Part shown: piece after piece, positions 15,649 through 23,817 of the stretch
Position numbering within the stretch: position 1 is the first letter of the stretch
Layout of the letters: each line of letters starts with the position of its first letter
DNA from: Acidimicrobiaceae bacterium
GTDB taxonomy: Bacteria; Actinomycetota; Acidimicrobiia; Acidimicrobiales; Aldehydirespiratoraceae
NCBI GenBank assembly: GCA_026706815.1
Contig: JAPOYA010000020.1
Coordinates: 1 to 39,971, forward strand
DNA: 39,971 nucleotides
Reading direction: 5' to 3'
The notes under the pieces: model-generated
Database searches by the model: none
Seen by the model: the letters and a program-made list of their open reading frames with translations, nothing else
What the model was told of the DNA's origin: nothing
Program-made: the position numbers and the translations under genes

Positions 15649-16721
15649 AGGAGTTCCTCCTGGTCGCGGCGTCCCACCGTCAGATACAGGCCCGCGAAGG
15701 TGACCACGCTGAAGAGAGCGGCGACAGCCGCGCCGAGCGGCCAGTTGAAGGCCTCGCCGAACTGCAGTTCCAGCAGGTTGGCGATCATGTTGGTCTTGCC
15801 CCCGCCCAGAAGCGTCGGAACAAGGTATTGCGAGACTGACAGCACGAAGACCATCACCACTCCGACGGTCAAACCGGGCCTGACCATGGGCACGAACACG
15901 TCTGCGAACACCTGGGGGGGACGCGCGCCCAAGTCTCGCGCCGCCTCCATCTGTGCCCGCTCCACCCGCTCGGTGGCGGCGTACAGCGGCAGGATCATGA
16001 ACGGCAGAGCGGTGTAGACGAGTCCGAGGATCACTGCGAAACGGGTGTTGAGGAACACCACTCGGTCTAGGCCGAGGGCCTCGATGAGGTTGTTCAGCGG
16101 CCCGGTGTTCGCCAGCAGGAAGCGGATGGCATAGGTGCGCACCAGCATCGACGTCCAGAACGAGACCATCACCGCGATCAGCAGGGCGTTCTTGGTCACC
16201 GGACTGGAGCGGGAGGAGATGAACACGGCCAGCGGCAGGGCCAGGCAGATGCAGACAACCGTTGCCCACAACGACCACACCACGGATCGGGCGAACACGG
16301 CGGTGTAGTTGTTGTAGGCACTGGCCAGGTGGTTCACCGCGGCCAGTGCGCCCAGCAGCGCGGCGAAACCCAGCCCTCTGGAGATCCGGCGGCCCAGGTA
16401 GCGGGCCGCCGCCACGGTCGGGACCGCTGCCACAGCCGCTGTTGCGATCCCTCGCAGCGCCGCAGCGCCCACAGTGCCCCACCCGGCATCGGAACGGCGG
16501 CCCCTGGCCACAATCTCCTCCCAGGAGTCGAGGGTCGCCTGCCACACGACACCGCCGCCGAGTTTCGGGGTGAGAAACGAATAGACGAGGATCAGCGCGC
16601 CGGGGATGACGTAGACGACCGAGATCCACAACAGGCCGGGGGCCAACAGAGGAGCCGCGCTTCGCCGCAGGGCGGTCCCGGATCCCCCGGATGCTGCCCG
16701 GGCGGCTCGCGCGGCCATCAT
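15645..16721 (-). CDS. potB: PotB-type ABC transporter permease
   Basis: A 358-residue permease, longer than the usual 280-310 residues of PotB because of an Ala/Arg-rich N-terminus and an extra hydrophobic stretch between the first helix and the conserved core. The EAA-type loop appears as MEAARDLGARPPQVFADVFV near residue 270. The helices before it (VCICLALPLAVFISS, LLIAVMVSFWTSMLVRTYA) are typical of the family. The ATG at 16721 overlaps the PotA stop as ATGA; one at 16718 is equally possible. It forms the membrane channel with PotC. Confidence 0.88.
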   Translation of the reverse strand: MMAARAARAASGGSGTALRRSAAPLLAPGLLWISVVYVIPGALILVYSFLTPKLGGGVVWQATLDSWEEIVARGRRSDAGWGTVGAAALRGIATAAVAAVPTVAAARYLGRRISRGLGFAALLGALAAVNHLASAYNNYTAVFARSVVWSLWATVVCICLALPLAVFISSRSSPVTKNALLIAVMVSFWTSMLVRTYAIRFLLANTGPLNNLIEALGLDRVVFLNTRFAVILGLVYTALPFMILPLYAATERVERAQMEAARDLGARPPQVFADVFVPMVRPGLTVGVVMVFVLSVSQYLVPTLLGGGKTNMIANLLELQFGEAFNWPLGAAVAALFSVVTFAGLYLTVGRRDQEELL

Positions 16722-17830
16722 TGCACCAGGCACGCGGTGCCGTGCCTCCAGCCGACGTCGACTCGATCGCCGGGCCGGAGCGTTCCGAAGGGGTGCGTGC
16801 CGTCCTCATTGTGGCGGACAGCCACAAGCTCCGTTCCGTCGGCGAGGCCCACGGTGCCCCGTGTCGAGTCCCCCAAGAACAGCAGCTCGCGCAACTCGCC
16901 GCGCAGCGACGCGTGCTCTTGGGAGTCGATCCCTCCCTCGGGGGTCAGCAGGACTCGCTGCGGGCGGACTGTGAGGACCACGCTCACCCCCGGGGTCAGC
17001 CGGCTGTCGCCGACCGGCGCGCACGTCAGCCGGTCCCCCGACGACAGCAGCACTTCGGTGCGAGTGCCGTCGCCGCCGACCACTGTCGCCTCCAACATGT
17101 TCACCTCGCCGATGAACTCCGCGACGAAGCGCGTCGCGGGCCGTTCGTATATGTCGACAGGGGTGCCGAGTTGATGGATTTCTCCTTGATCCATCACCGC
17201 GATGCGGTCGCTCATTGTGATGGCCTCTGTCTGATCGTGGGTCACGAACACGAACGTCATGGCCAGCTCGTCGTGCAACCGGGTCAACTCATAGCGCATC
17301 GCCTGACGGAGTTTCAGGTCGAGCGCGCTGAGCGGCTCGTCTAGCAGCAGGACATCGGGTTCGTTGATCACGGCTCGGGCCAGCGCCACCCGCTGCTGTT
17401 GTCCCCCGGAGAGTTGGCCCGGGAAGCGGGACCCGAAGTCCGACAACTGCACGAGGTCGAGCGTCTCTTGGACTTTCCTCTCGATGGTCGGTTTGTCGCG
17501 GCGTTTCACGCGCAGGCCGAAGGCGACGTTCTCCGCCACTGTCATATGGCCGAACAAGGCGTAGCTCTGAAAGACCGAGTTGACTGTGCGGAGGTGGGGC
17601 GGCGTGTCGGTGGCGTCGCGGCCGCTGATGTGCACCCGGCCCTCGGTGGGCAGCTCGAATCCCGAGATCATCCGCAATGTGGTGGTCTTGCCACAGCCGG
17701 ACGGGCCTAGCAGGGAGATGAACTCGCCGGCCTCGACCTCGAGGTTCACGGCGTTGACGGCTACAGCGTCTCCGAAGCGTTTGGTCACCTTGCGCAGTGA
17801 GACGGTGCCCCGTTGGCTGTGCTGATCCAC
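16718..17830 (-). CDS. potA: PotA-type ABC transporter ATPase
   Basis: A 370-residue ATPase that energises import. Walker A is GPSGCGKTT (about 43-51), the Q-loop is in SVFQSYALF, the signature is [14 protein letters not shown], Walker B is [13 protein letters not shown] and the switch histidine is in [11 protein letters not shown]. After residue 240 a TOBE-type regulatory domain follows, as in PotA and other CUT1/MOI importers. The GTG at 17830 has a GGGGGGAG element about 10 nt upstream. It is the first gene of the nine-gene operon, with about 95 nt of leader after the predicted promoter. Confidence 0.92.
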   Translation of the reverse strand: MDQHSQRGTVSLRKVTKRFGDAVAVNAVNLEVEAGEFISLLGPSGCGKTTTLRMISGFELPTEGRVHISGRDATDTPPHLRTVNSVFQSYALFGHMTVAENVAFGLRVKRRDKPTIERKVQETLDLVQLSDFGSRFPGQLSGGQQQRVALARAVINEPDVLLLDEPLSALDLKLRQAMRYELTRLHDELAMTFVFVTHDQTEAITMSDRIAVMDQGEIHQLGTPVDIYERPATRFVAEFIGEVNMLEATVVGGDGTRTEVLLSSGDRLTCAPVGDSRLTPGVSVVLTVRPQRVLLTPEGGIDSQEHASLRGELRELLFLGDSTRGTVGLADGTELVAVRHNEDGTHPFGTLRPGDRVDVGWRHGTACLVQ

Positions 17831-17931
17831 TCTGTGAATCTCCCCCCTGGTGTCCGCCTTCGGCCGCGACTGGGCGGCCCTTCGGCTTCATCGCAATGTA
17901 GGCTCCGCCAGCATATAAACCAAAGAGTTAT

Positions 17932-17963
17932 ATTATATAAATATCATAAAATGTTATTATGAT
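17932..17963 (-). promoter_or_regulatory. AT-rich promoter island with LysR-type (T-N11-A) box
   Basis: In a GC-rich setting, 17911-17963 is almost all A/T. At 17943-17963 there is an inverted repeat with 7-bp arms (ATCATAA and TTATGAT) and a 7-nt centre, and it contains ATAA-N7-TTAT, the T-N11-A layout of LysR-family sites. On the minus strand a perfect TATAAT lies at 17937-17932. The box falls where the -35 element should be and no TTGACA is seen, as expected for a promoter that needs its activator. The adjacent LysR gene is the natural candidate to bind here. Its 3' end is only 34 bp away. Confidence 0.6.
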
Positions 17964-17997
17964 TGGTCCGCAGTGGGGACAACATGAGGCCGATGGC

Positions 17998-18924
17998 CTA
18001 TTGCCGGGGCAGTGTCAGCGACGAATGAACGAACGCGGCGAAGACGTCCAAGGCCCGAGGGGGAGTGTCGTCGATTCTGCGCGCCAAGCCCAGACCAAGG
18101 GATTGGAGCTCGGTTCGAAGGGGCACATAGGCCACCGCGCTGCCGTCCTGGGCGATATCGGTGGCAGGCATCAGGTTGACCAGCGAATAGCCGAACCCGT
18201 TCCCCACCAATGTCCTGACCAAGGAGATGTCGGCATGCCGAGCCGCCGGATGGTAGGCGACCCCGGTCGCAAGGAACAAAGACATGAAATACTCACGGCT
18301 CAAAGGAAGATCGAGCAGAATGTAAGCTTCGCCGGCCAACGCCTCCAGCCCGATTCTGCTCTTGGCGGCGAGACGGTGACCAGCGCTGATCAGGGCGTGC
18401 GCCCCCACATCGAGGACACGCTCGAAATACACTCCCCTCCCCAACTCGATGTCGTAGGTGATGGCCGCATGCACAGTGCCGGTTCGCAGCCAGTCCAGCA
18501 GTTCGTCCTGGGTGCCGGTGCGAATCTCGACAGCTATGTCGGGGTGGTGCTCGCGGAACCGGCGCACCAGGGACGGCATCACGATGGGGGCCACGGTCAC
18601 CAGCGAGCCGACCAGCAGTCGACCCGAAGAGTCCGACACAGCCGCAGACATGCGCGCTTCAAGCTCTGCCGCGCGAGACAGGGTGGCCCGAGCCTCCACC
18701 ATCAGCAGATCGCCCTCCGGGGTCAGAGTGACGCCCTGGCCTCGGTGCCGAACCAAGAGACGGACGCCCAGCGTCCACTCCAGTTTGCGAATCGAGGTCG
18801 ACAGGCCGGGCTGAGAAATACCGATCTCAGCGGCGGCCTCTGTCATCGAACCGCGCTCGGCGACAACGACGAAATTCTCGAGTTCTCTCAGGGATACGCG
18901 CGTCTTGTCCAAGAGGGCGCTCAA
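17998..18924 (-). CDS. LysR-family transcriptional regulator
   Basis: A 308-residue LysR-type regulator. The N-terminal winged HTH is clear (LRELENFVVVAERGSMTEAA, then ISQPGLSTSIRKLEWTLGVR). The C-terminal inducer-binding domain follows from about 95 (LLVGSLVTVAPIVMPSLVRR, HPDIAVEIRTGTQDELLDWL). It is transcribed towards the transporter-catabolic operon and sits directly upstream of that operon's promoter island, so it most likely activates it in response to the substrate or an intermediate. Its start overlaps the stop of the 77-residue gene upstream (ATGA), so it is probably expressed with that gene. Confidence 0.9.
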   Translation of the reverse strand: MSALLDKTRVSLRELENFVVVAERGSMTEAAAEIGISQPGLSTSIRKLEWTLGVRLLVRHRGQGVTLTPEGDLLMVEARATLSRAAELEARMSAAVSDSSGRLLVGSLVTVAPIVMPSLVRRFREHHPDIAVEIRTGTQDELLDWLRTGTVHAAITYDIELGRGVYFERVLDVGAHALISAGHRLAAKSRIGLEALAGEAYILLDLPLSREYFMSLFLATGVAYHPAARHADISLVRTLVGNGFGYSLVNLMPATDIAQDGSAVAYVPLRTELQSLGLGLARRIDDTPPRALDVFAAFVHSSLTLPRQ

Positions 18925-19154
18925 GACGTGTCGGGTTCCGAGGGGCGGAGGTCGATGGTCAGGGTGAGGATCCCGTCCTCCAGCGAAGCTTCGGCGTCTC
19001 CGAGCATGGCGAAATCCTGATAATCGGCTTGAGCTTGAGCAATGAACAGCCTGCGCTCCTCACCGCCGACCGGTGGGAGGTTGCGTTTCCTCACAGCTTC
19101 GGCCCTGTCACGGAAGCGCTCCAACATCGCGTCGAGATCGAGTCCTTCTGACAT
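18921..19154 (-). CDS. Small conserved-type protein, function unknown
   Basis: A 77-residue soluble protein, largely helical at first (LDLDAMLERFRDRAEAVRKR) and then containing RLFIAQAQADYQDFAML and a C-terminal strand (SLEDGILTLTIDLRPSE). No metal or catalytic motif is visible and I do not recognise the family. It ends in an ATGA overlap with the LysR gene, which supports it being real. It lies between the methionine-type genes and the regulator and could belong to either unit. Confidence 0.6.
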   Translation of the reverse strand: MSEGLDLDAMLERFRDRAEAVRKRNLPPVGGEERRLFIAQAQADYQDFAMLGDAEASLEDGILTLTIDLRPSEPDTS

Positions 19155-19251
19155 GCCCCAACCGTAGCCCCAAGTCCAACGGCGGAACTAGCCCCAGCCC
19201 GGCAAACTGGGTTTGGAGCCGCCGACCCCGCAGCCGGAAATCAAGGGGAAA

Positions 19252-19596
19252 TCAAGAGGTGGAGTCGTCCGGGTCGCCATGTTGGACAGTCGCCCTCTGA
19301 TCTGCGAGTCGTTCTGCGGCAATCCGCAGCCGCCGCGACGGGATCGTGTGCCACCAATATGCAACCAGCGCTACCGCCATCACCACTGCGATAGCGATCA
19401 GCAATCGCCTTGCCCTGTCGATCCCGGCCTGGTTCTCGTCGAAATCGACGTCCTCTGCGCCTTCAACCTCGGACTCGGTTTGGGCCACAGGGGTGATCGT
19501 CGGCCCGTCGTTCTCATCTTGAGCCGATGCAACTCCACCAGACCAGAAACTCCCGGCCACCAACAACAATGCAGCCGCTGCGCGGACCCAGCTCAT
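19252..19596 (-). CDS. Hypothetical secreted/membrane protein
   Basis: A 114-residue protein starting MSWVRAAAALLLVAG with a signal peptide that probably ends at VASAQD. A short acidic extracytoplasmic part (TESEVEGAEDVDFDENQAG) is followed by one membrane helix (LLIAIAVVMAVALVAYWW) and a basic cytoplasmic tail. The start follows the upstream PLP-enzyme stop by 16 bp, so it may be the third gene of the metX operon, although no link to methionine is evident. Function unknown. Confidence 0.6.
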   Translation of the reverse strand: MSWVRAAAALLLVAGSFWSGGVASAQDENDGPTITPVAQTESEVEGAEDVDFDENQAGIDRARRLLIAIAVVMAVALVAYWWHTIPSRRLRIAAERLADQRATVQHGDPDDSTS

Positions 19597-19612
19597 TGAT
19601 CCGACGGTATCG

Positions 19613-20851
19613 TCAAACAAGCGGAGCGAGGGCTCGGGTCAGATCCGCGATGAGATCATCGGCGTGTTCAAGCCCACAGGAGATCCGAATGGTGCCCGGT
19701 TCGATGCCGACAGCAGCGAGTTCGTCCGGCAGCAGACCGACATGGGTAGTCGACGCCGGATGGGTCACCAGTGTCTCGGGGCCGCCCAGAGAGGTGGCAC
19801 GCTGGACCAGTTGCAAGCGATCGATAAACCCGGCGCCTGCTTCAAGGCCCCCAACGAGGTCGAAAGCGACGAGTCCGCCGGGCAGATCAAGCTGTCGTTG
19901 CGCCAGCCCATATTGCGGGTGTGACTCCAAGCCCGGGTAGAACACCGCTTTCACAGCCGGGTGGGATTCCAACATCGCGGCGAGCGCCAGCGCCGTGTCG
20001 GCCTGCTGCCGAACGCGAATGGGCAGAGTCCTGATTCCCCGCAAACCGTTCAGCGCATCGAACGGCGACGCCACCGCGCCGTGGAGGATCGCAAATCCGC
20101 GGATCCAGGCGATCAGCTCATCGCTTCCCGACACCACGCCGAGGACCGCGTCATTGTGACCGGCGATGGCCTTGGTCGCCGAGTGGACGACCAGGTCCAC
20201 CCCGTACTCCAGGGGACGTTGGACAATCGGGGTTGCAAGCGTCGAATCGACAACTGTGACCGGTCCCTTGATCGCCCCGAACGACTCCAGGTCAACCAGC
20301 GCCAATTTCGGGTTGGCCGGAGATTCTGCGATCACCAGGGTGGTCCTGCCCGGGATCACGGCGGCTGCGAACGCTTCGGCGTCCGCGGCGTCGACGAAGG
20401 TGGCGTCGATCCCGAAACGGGGACATACCGCCTGCAAGAACAACTGTGTGTGCGAATAGACCTGTGACTGGGCGACTACGTGATCCCCCGAAGAACACAA
20501 CGCCAACACAACCGCGCTAACCGCCCCCATGCCCGAGGCGAACGCTCTCGACGCCTCAGCCCCCTCGAGTTCCGCCATGGCGTGCTCGAAATCCGACACT
20601 GTCGGATTGGAGTTGCGACCGTAGAACTTCGGCTCGGTGACATCGCCGGCGAACTGTCGGGCTTGGTCGAAGCTGTCCGCCGCATATGCGCTGCTTCCCC
20701 ACAGCACCGGCGCGAGCGCGGTGTCGTTGTGGAGCCGGCCGGCCCTCACCGCCACTGTGCGTGCGTCGTAGACGCCGCTCAAAGGAGGCGAGGCGAACGA
20801 GCCGTCCGCGCAACCTGACGCATCGGTTTCAGCGGTTGGTTGCCGAGTCAC
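19613..20851 (-). CDS. Cys/Met metabolism PLP-dependent enzyme
   Basis: A 412-residue enzyme of the trans-sulfuration PLP family (cystathionine gamma-synthase, O-acetylhomoserine sulfhydrylase and relatives). The phosphate-binding ASGMGAVSAVV, the cofactor aspartate in TVVDSTLATP and the Schiff-base lysine in VHSATKAIAGHNDAVLG are present. The GTG at 20851 overlaps the metX stop as GTGA, so the acetylated homoserine made by MetX is the likely substrate and the product cystathionine or homocysteine. Sequence alone does not tell the two reactions apart. It starts with an unusual 25-residue polar extension. Confidence 0.85.
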   Translation of the reverse strand: MTRQPTAETDASGCADGSFASPPLSGVYDARTVAVRAGRLHNDTALAPVLWGSSAYAADSFDQARQFAGDVTEPKFYGRNSNPTVSDFEHAMAELEGAEASRAFASGMGAVSAVVLALCSSGDHVVAQSQVYSHTQLFLQAVCPRFGIDATFVDAADAEAFAAAVIPGRTTLVIAESPANPKLALVDLESFGAIKGPVTVVDSTLATPIVQRPLEYGVDLVVHSATKAIAGHNDAVLGVVSGSDELIAWIRGFAILHGAVASPFDALNGLRGIRTLPIRVRQQADTALALAAMLESHPAVKAVFYPGLESHPQYGLAQRQLDLPGGLVAFDLVGGLEAGAGFIDRLQLVQRATSLGGPETLVTHPASTTHVGLLPDELAAVGIEPGTIRISCGLEHADDLIADLTRALAPLV

Positions 20852-22083
20852 AGGTTTGCTTCGGTTTCGGCGACGGCATCGTGAATCAATGGCCCCAGAA
20901 GCGAGGCCTCGAGCAGGAAGCCGTCGTGTCCCTGGGGACTGACGAGAACGTGGTGGCGACATCGTCCGCCGGCGGCTGTCACCTGATCGTGGATCTCGGC
21001 TTGCTGATACGGGGGATAGAGAATGTCCGAGGTGATCGAAGCGGTGAACACCGGACTCGACAGCCGAGAAAATGCTGCCTTGACGCCCCCGCGGCCTCGG
21101 CCGACGTCGTGCAGGTCCATTGCCTTGCTCAGCACCAGGAAAGTATTGGCGTCGAAGCGCCGCACGAGCTTCTGGCCGTGATGATCGAGGTAGGACTCCA
21201 CCTGATAGCGCCCCCAATGGTCGAATTCCCGGCGCTGATCGACGTGCTGGCGGCCGAAGCGCCGGTCGAACACCTCAGTGGTCCGGTAGGTGATCTGCGA
21301 AATCTCGCGGGCCAGGGCCAAACCTGCCCACGGTCCCTTTCCGGGCGGAGCACCGTAGTAGTCACCGTTGTTGAACAGGGGATCGTTGACGATCGCCAAC
21401 CGCTCAACCGCACTCCAAGCGATCTGTTGTGGACTCGCAGCCGCGCAAGTGGCAAGCGGCATCAGCAAACGGACCCGATCGCCGAACATCACGCCCCACT
21501 CGAGGACCTGCATCCCTCCCAGCGAACCCCCGACGACGGCAAGCCACTGGCCGATGCCCAACCGGTCGGCGAGGCGCCGCTGAGTGCGGACTATGTCGCG
21601 GATCGTGACTTGAGGAAACCGTGCGGCATAGGGCCGATCTTCACCCGGTATGTCGCTTGAGGGGCCAGTGCTTCCCTGACATCCTCCCAGCACATTCGCG
21701 CAAACGACGTACCAGCGATTCGTGTCGAGCGCTTTGTTCGGTCCGATGAACTCGTCCCACCAGCCGTCACCGGAGTGGCCCGCAGACATCGGTCCGGCCG
21801 CGTGGGAGTCACCAGTCAAGGCGTGACACACCAGTACCGCGTTGGAACCGTCCGCGTTGAGCTCGCCCCACGTCTCATAGGCCAGGGTGATCTCCTCAAG
21901 CAGGCCTCCGCCCTCCAGGGCGAACGGACGACCCTCGGTGACGGTCATGAACCGCCGCTCACCCACGGGATCCCCCGGACGCCACGCACCGGACGCACAG
22001 AGGTCGGCCGCGAAGCGTTCAGCGGGGTCGTAGCGGAGTGGGCGGTGGTCGGGGTCGTGCACAGTTGATCTCGGGTCGGGCAC
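20848..22083 (-). CDS. metX: Homoserine O-acyltransferase
   Basis: A 411-residue alpha/beta-hydrolase acyltransferase, the first committed enzyme of methionine synthesis from homoserine. The family signature is complete: LVCHALTGDSHAAGP, NVLGGCQGSTGPSS, nucleophile VVGGSLGGMQ, and the late aspartate and histidine of the triad in ITSDILYPPYQQ and SPQGHDGFLLE. The first 40 residues are an extension beyond the usual start, so the GTG at 22083 is not certain. It overlaps the next PLP-enzyme gene. A possible SAM riboswitch in its leader would give feedback control by SAM. Confidence 0.92.
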   Translation of the reverse strand: MPDPRSTVHDPDHRPLRYDPAERFAADLCASGAWRPGDPVGERRFMTVTEGRPFALEGGGLLEEITLAYETWGELNADGSNAVLVCHALTGDSHAAGPMSAGHSGDGWWDEFIGPNKALDTNRWYVVCANVLGGCQGSTGPSSDIPGEDRPYAARFPQVTIRDIVRTQRRLADRLGIGQWLAVVGGSLGGMQVLEWGVMFGDRVRLLMPLATCAAASPQQIAWSAVERLAIVNDPLFNNGDYYGAPPGKGPWAGLALAREISQITYRTTEVFDRRFGRQHVDQRREFDHWGRYQVESYLDHHGQKLVRRFDANTFLVLSKAMDLHDVGRGRGGVKAAFSRLSSPVFTASITSDILYPPYQQAEIHDQVTAAGGRCRHHVLVSPQGHDGFLLEASLLGPLIHDAVAETEANL

Positions 22084-22139
22084 TCTCCGCTGCCCCTAGG
22101 CGACCGGTTTTAGCCGGACGCTTTGTTGCGACGGCTGAA

Positions 22140-22255
22140 GGCCGAAGCCGCATTCCCGCCGGAGCGGGTGGGGCACCTTGGGCATCCGATCCCAGGTTGC
22201 CGGAATCGAACCGCGCAACCGGGGCCGCACTGCTCGAATCGCTCTTAATGTTGGC
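22140..22255 (-). ncRNA. Possible SAM-I/IV-type riboswitch in the metX leader
   Basis: The 230-bp leader between the helicase and metX has, on the metX strand, CCGGCAACC (ending at 22195) and GGTGCC (22177-22172). These can pair as the P3 helix of SAM-I/SAM-IV riboswitches, with a UGGG/CCCA extension around an 8-nt loop between them. A CCCGC-UCCG-GCGGG hairpin follows, as P4 does, and a GGCCCC lies on the 5' side. The usual GAUGA/AUGAG segments of the family are not clear, so this may be a divergent SAM-I/IV variant. The metX position is typical for these elements. Confidence 0.4.
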
Positions 22256-22313
22256 ATCCACTCTACCGCCGCTGACCAGCGGAACGTCAACCGGTTCGCG
22301 TGCCAGGCCGGAA

Positions 22314-23486
22314 TCAGGCGGCGGTGGGGTCCCAGCCCGCCAGATCAGCAAGCCGCTCGTCGTTGGAGAACATCTCGGTCAAAGGCGACACGACGTCAAT
22401 TCTTTTTTGGAGCCGCTTGATCTCCAGTTCTTCGTCCCAGACCGACAGGGTGACGACAAGACCCGTCTCGCCGGCGCGGGCGGTGCGGCCGGCCCGGTGC
22501 AGGTAAGTCTTGTGGTCGCCTGGAGGGTCGTAGTGAACAACGATGTCAATGTCGTCGACGTGGATCCCCCGAGCCGCAACATCGGTGGCCACCAGTGCCT
22601 GGAGTTTCCCGTCGGCGAAATCGCGCAGCGACCTCTCCCTGTTGCTCTGTCGGAGATCCCCGTGAATCGCAGCTGCCTTGACGCCGATCTGCACGAGGTC
22701 ACGGGCGAGACGATCGGCCATCACCTTGGTGCTCGTGAACATGATCGTGCGGTCCGCTGAGCGGGCTATAGCAGCCGCAACCTTCGATTTGTCCATCTTG
22801 TGGACTGCAATGAAGCGATGCGTCATCTCCTCCGCGGTGATTTCTTTCTCCGCGACCTCATGCATCACCGGATCGTGTTGATACCGGCGGATCAAGGAGT
22901 TGACCACACCATCGAGCGTGGCTGAGAACAGCAGCGTCTGACGGTTGGAGCGCACGTTGCGCAGAATCCACTCAACCTGGGGAAGGAACCCCATGTCGGC
23001 CATCCGATCCGCCTCATCAACCACGACGTGAGCCACGTCCTTCACAGATACCGCCTGGCGTTCGATCAGATCAATCATGCGGCCGGGCGTGGCAACCACG
23101 AGGTCGACCCCCGACTGCAGCTTGCCGACCTGCTTCTCGATCGGAGCGCCGCCATAGACTGCCAGCACCTTCCGGTCGACGGCTCGGGCCGGCGCTGAGA
23201 GTTCGTCTCGGACCTGGCTGGCCAGTTCCCGAGTGGGCACCAGCACAAGTCCCGTCGGGAACTTGGGGCGCGCACGTTCCATGCGCTGGAGCACCGGGAG
23301 CCCGAATGCGAGGGTTTTGCCCGATCCCGTCTTGGCCTTCCCGCAGACATCGCGTCCTTCGAGCGCGTCGGGGATGGTGAGCTCTTGCACCGGGAACGGA
23401 GAATGAATTCCACGCGCGGCAAGCACTCCGACAATTTCGTGGCGCAAGCCCAAGTCCGCGAACGAGGAAGTGACGGATTTCAGCAT
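22314..23486 (-). CDS. DEAD-box RNA helicase
   Basis: A 390-residue helicase core. Motifs in order: Q motif (FPVQELTIPDAL), I AKTGSGKT, Ia PTRELA, II DEADRMADMGF, III FSATL, IV MFTSTK, V ATDVAARGIHVDDIDIVVHYD and VI HRAGRTARAG. There is almost no C-terminal extension, so it is a minimal DEAD protein that would unwind short RNA duplexes in ribosome assembly or mRNA turnover. The ATG at 23486 (MLKSVTSSFADLGL) is 13 bp after the alkyltransferase-like gene; a GTG at 23534 is possible but overlaps it. Confidence 0.88.
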   Translation of the reverse strand: MLKSVTSSFADLGLRHEIVGVLAARGIHSPFPVQELTIPDALEGRDVCGKAKTGSGKTLAFGLPVLQRMERARPKFPTGLVLVPTRELASQVRDELSAPARAVDRKVLAVYGGAPIEKQVGKLQSGVDLVVATPGRMIDLIERQAVSVKDVAHVVVDEADRMADMGFLPQVEWILRNVRSNRQTLLFSATLDGVVNSLIRRYQHDPVMHEVAEKEITAEEMTHRFIAVHKMDKSKVAAAIARSADRTIMFTSTKVMADRLARDLVQIGVKAAAIHGDLRQSNRERSLRDFADGKLQALVATDVAARGIHVDDIDIVVHYDPPGDHKTYLHRAGRTARAGETGLVVTLSVWDEELEIKRLQKRIDVVSPLTEMFSNDERLADLAGWDPTAA

Positions 23487-23499
23487 CGCGTGCTCAAGC

Positions 23500-23817
23500 C
23501 TATCGGGACAACCCCCGGACCCGTCCGTCGACAACCTCGACTCCCTCCGCGCGCAACCGCTCGGCCTGCTCCTGTTCGCAGTTCGGAGCCAGACGACCGG
23601 TGGTTGTCACGACCCGCCACCAGCAGAATCCCGCGTCTGGCAGGCGACTCAGCAACGATCCGACCGCTCTGGCCGCACCCGGATGACCCGCTTCGGCTGC
23701 AACTTCGCCGTAGGTGACCACCTCGCCCTCGCGCAGTTGATCCAGCACGGCCGCCACATCGGTCTCGAAACTGGTCCAACCCGAGCGATCGCTCAGATTC
23801 GATCTCTCAGTGCTCAA
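23500..23817 (-). CDS. Alkyltransferase-like (ATL/MGMT-fold) DNA-binding protein
   Basis: About 105 residues with the MGMT C-terminal DNA-binding domain only (VVTYGEVAAEAGHPGAARAV, then GSLLSRLPDAG). In methyltransferases the reactive site is PCHRVV; here the matching segment is CWWRVVTTTGRL with Trp at the acceptor position. This is therefore an alkyltransferase-like protein that can flag O6-alkylguanine for nucleotide excision repair but not remove it. The probable TTG start at 23817 overlaps the end of lgt by 11 nt; the start is uncertain. Confidence 0.78.
   Translation of the reverse strand: MSTERSNLSDRSGWTSFETDVAAVLDQLREGEVVTYGEVAAEAGHPGAARAVGSLLSRLPDAGFCWWRVVTTTGRLAPNCEQEQAERLRAEGVEVVDGRVRGLSR

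Noticed and set aside
22200..22216. T-arm-like GGTTCGATTCC on the minus strand, suggesting a tRNA
   Set aside because: Only about three stem pairs can form around the loop, and no acceptor, D or anticodon arm fits nearby. The stretch is better explained as part of the metX leader.
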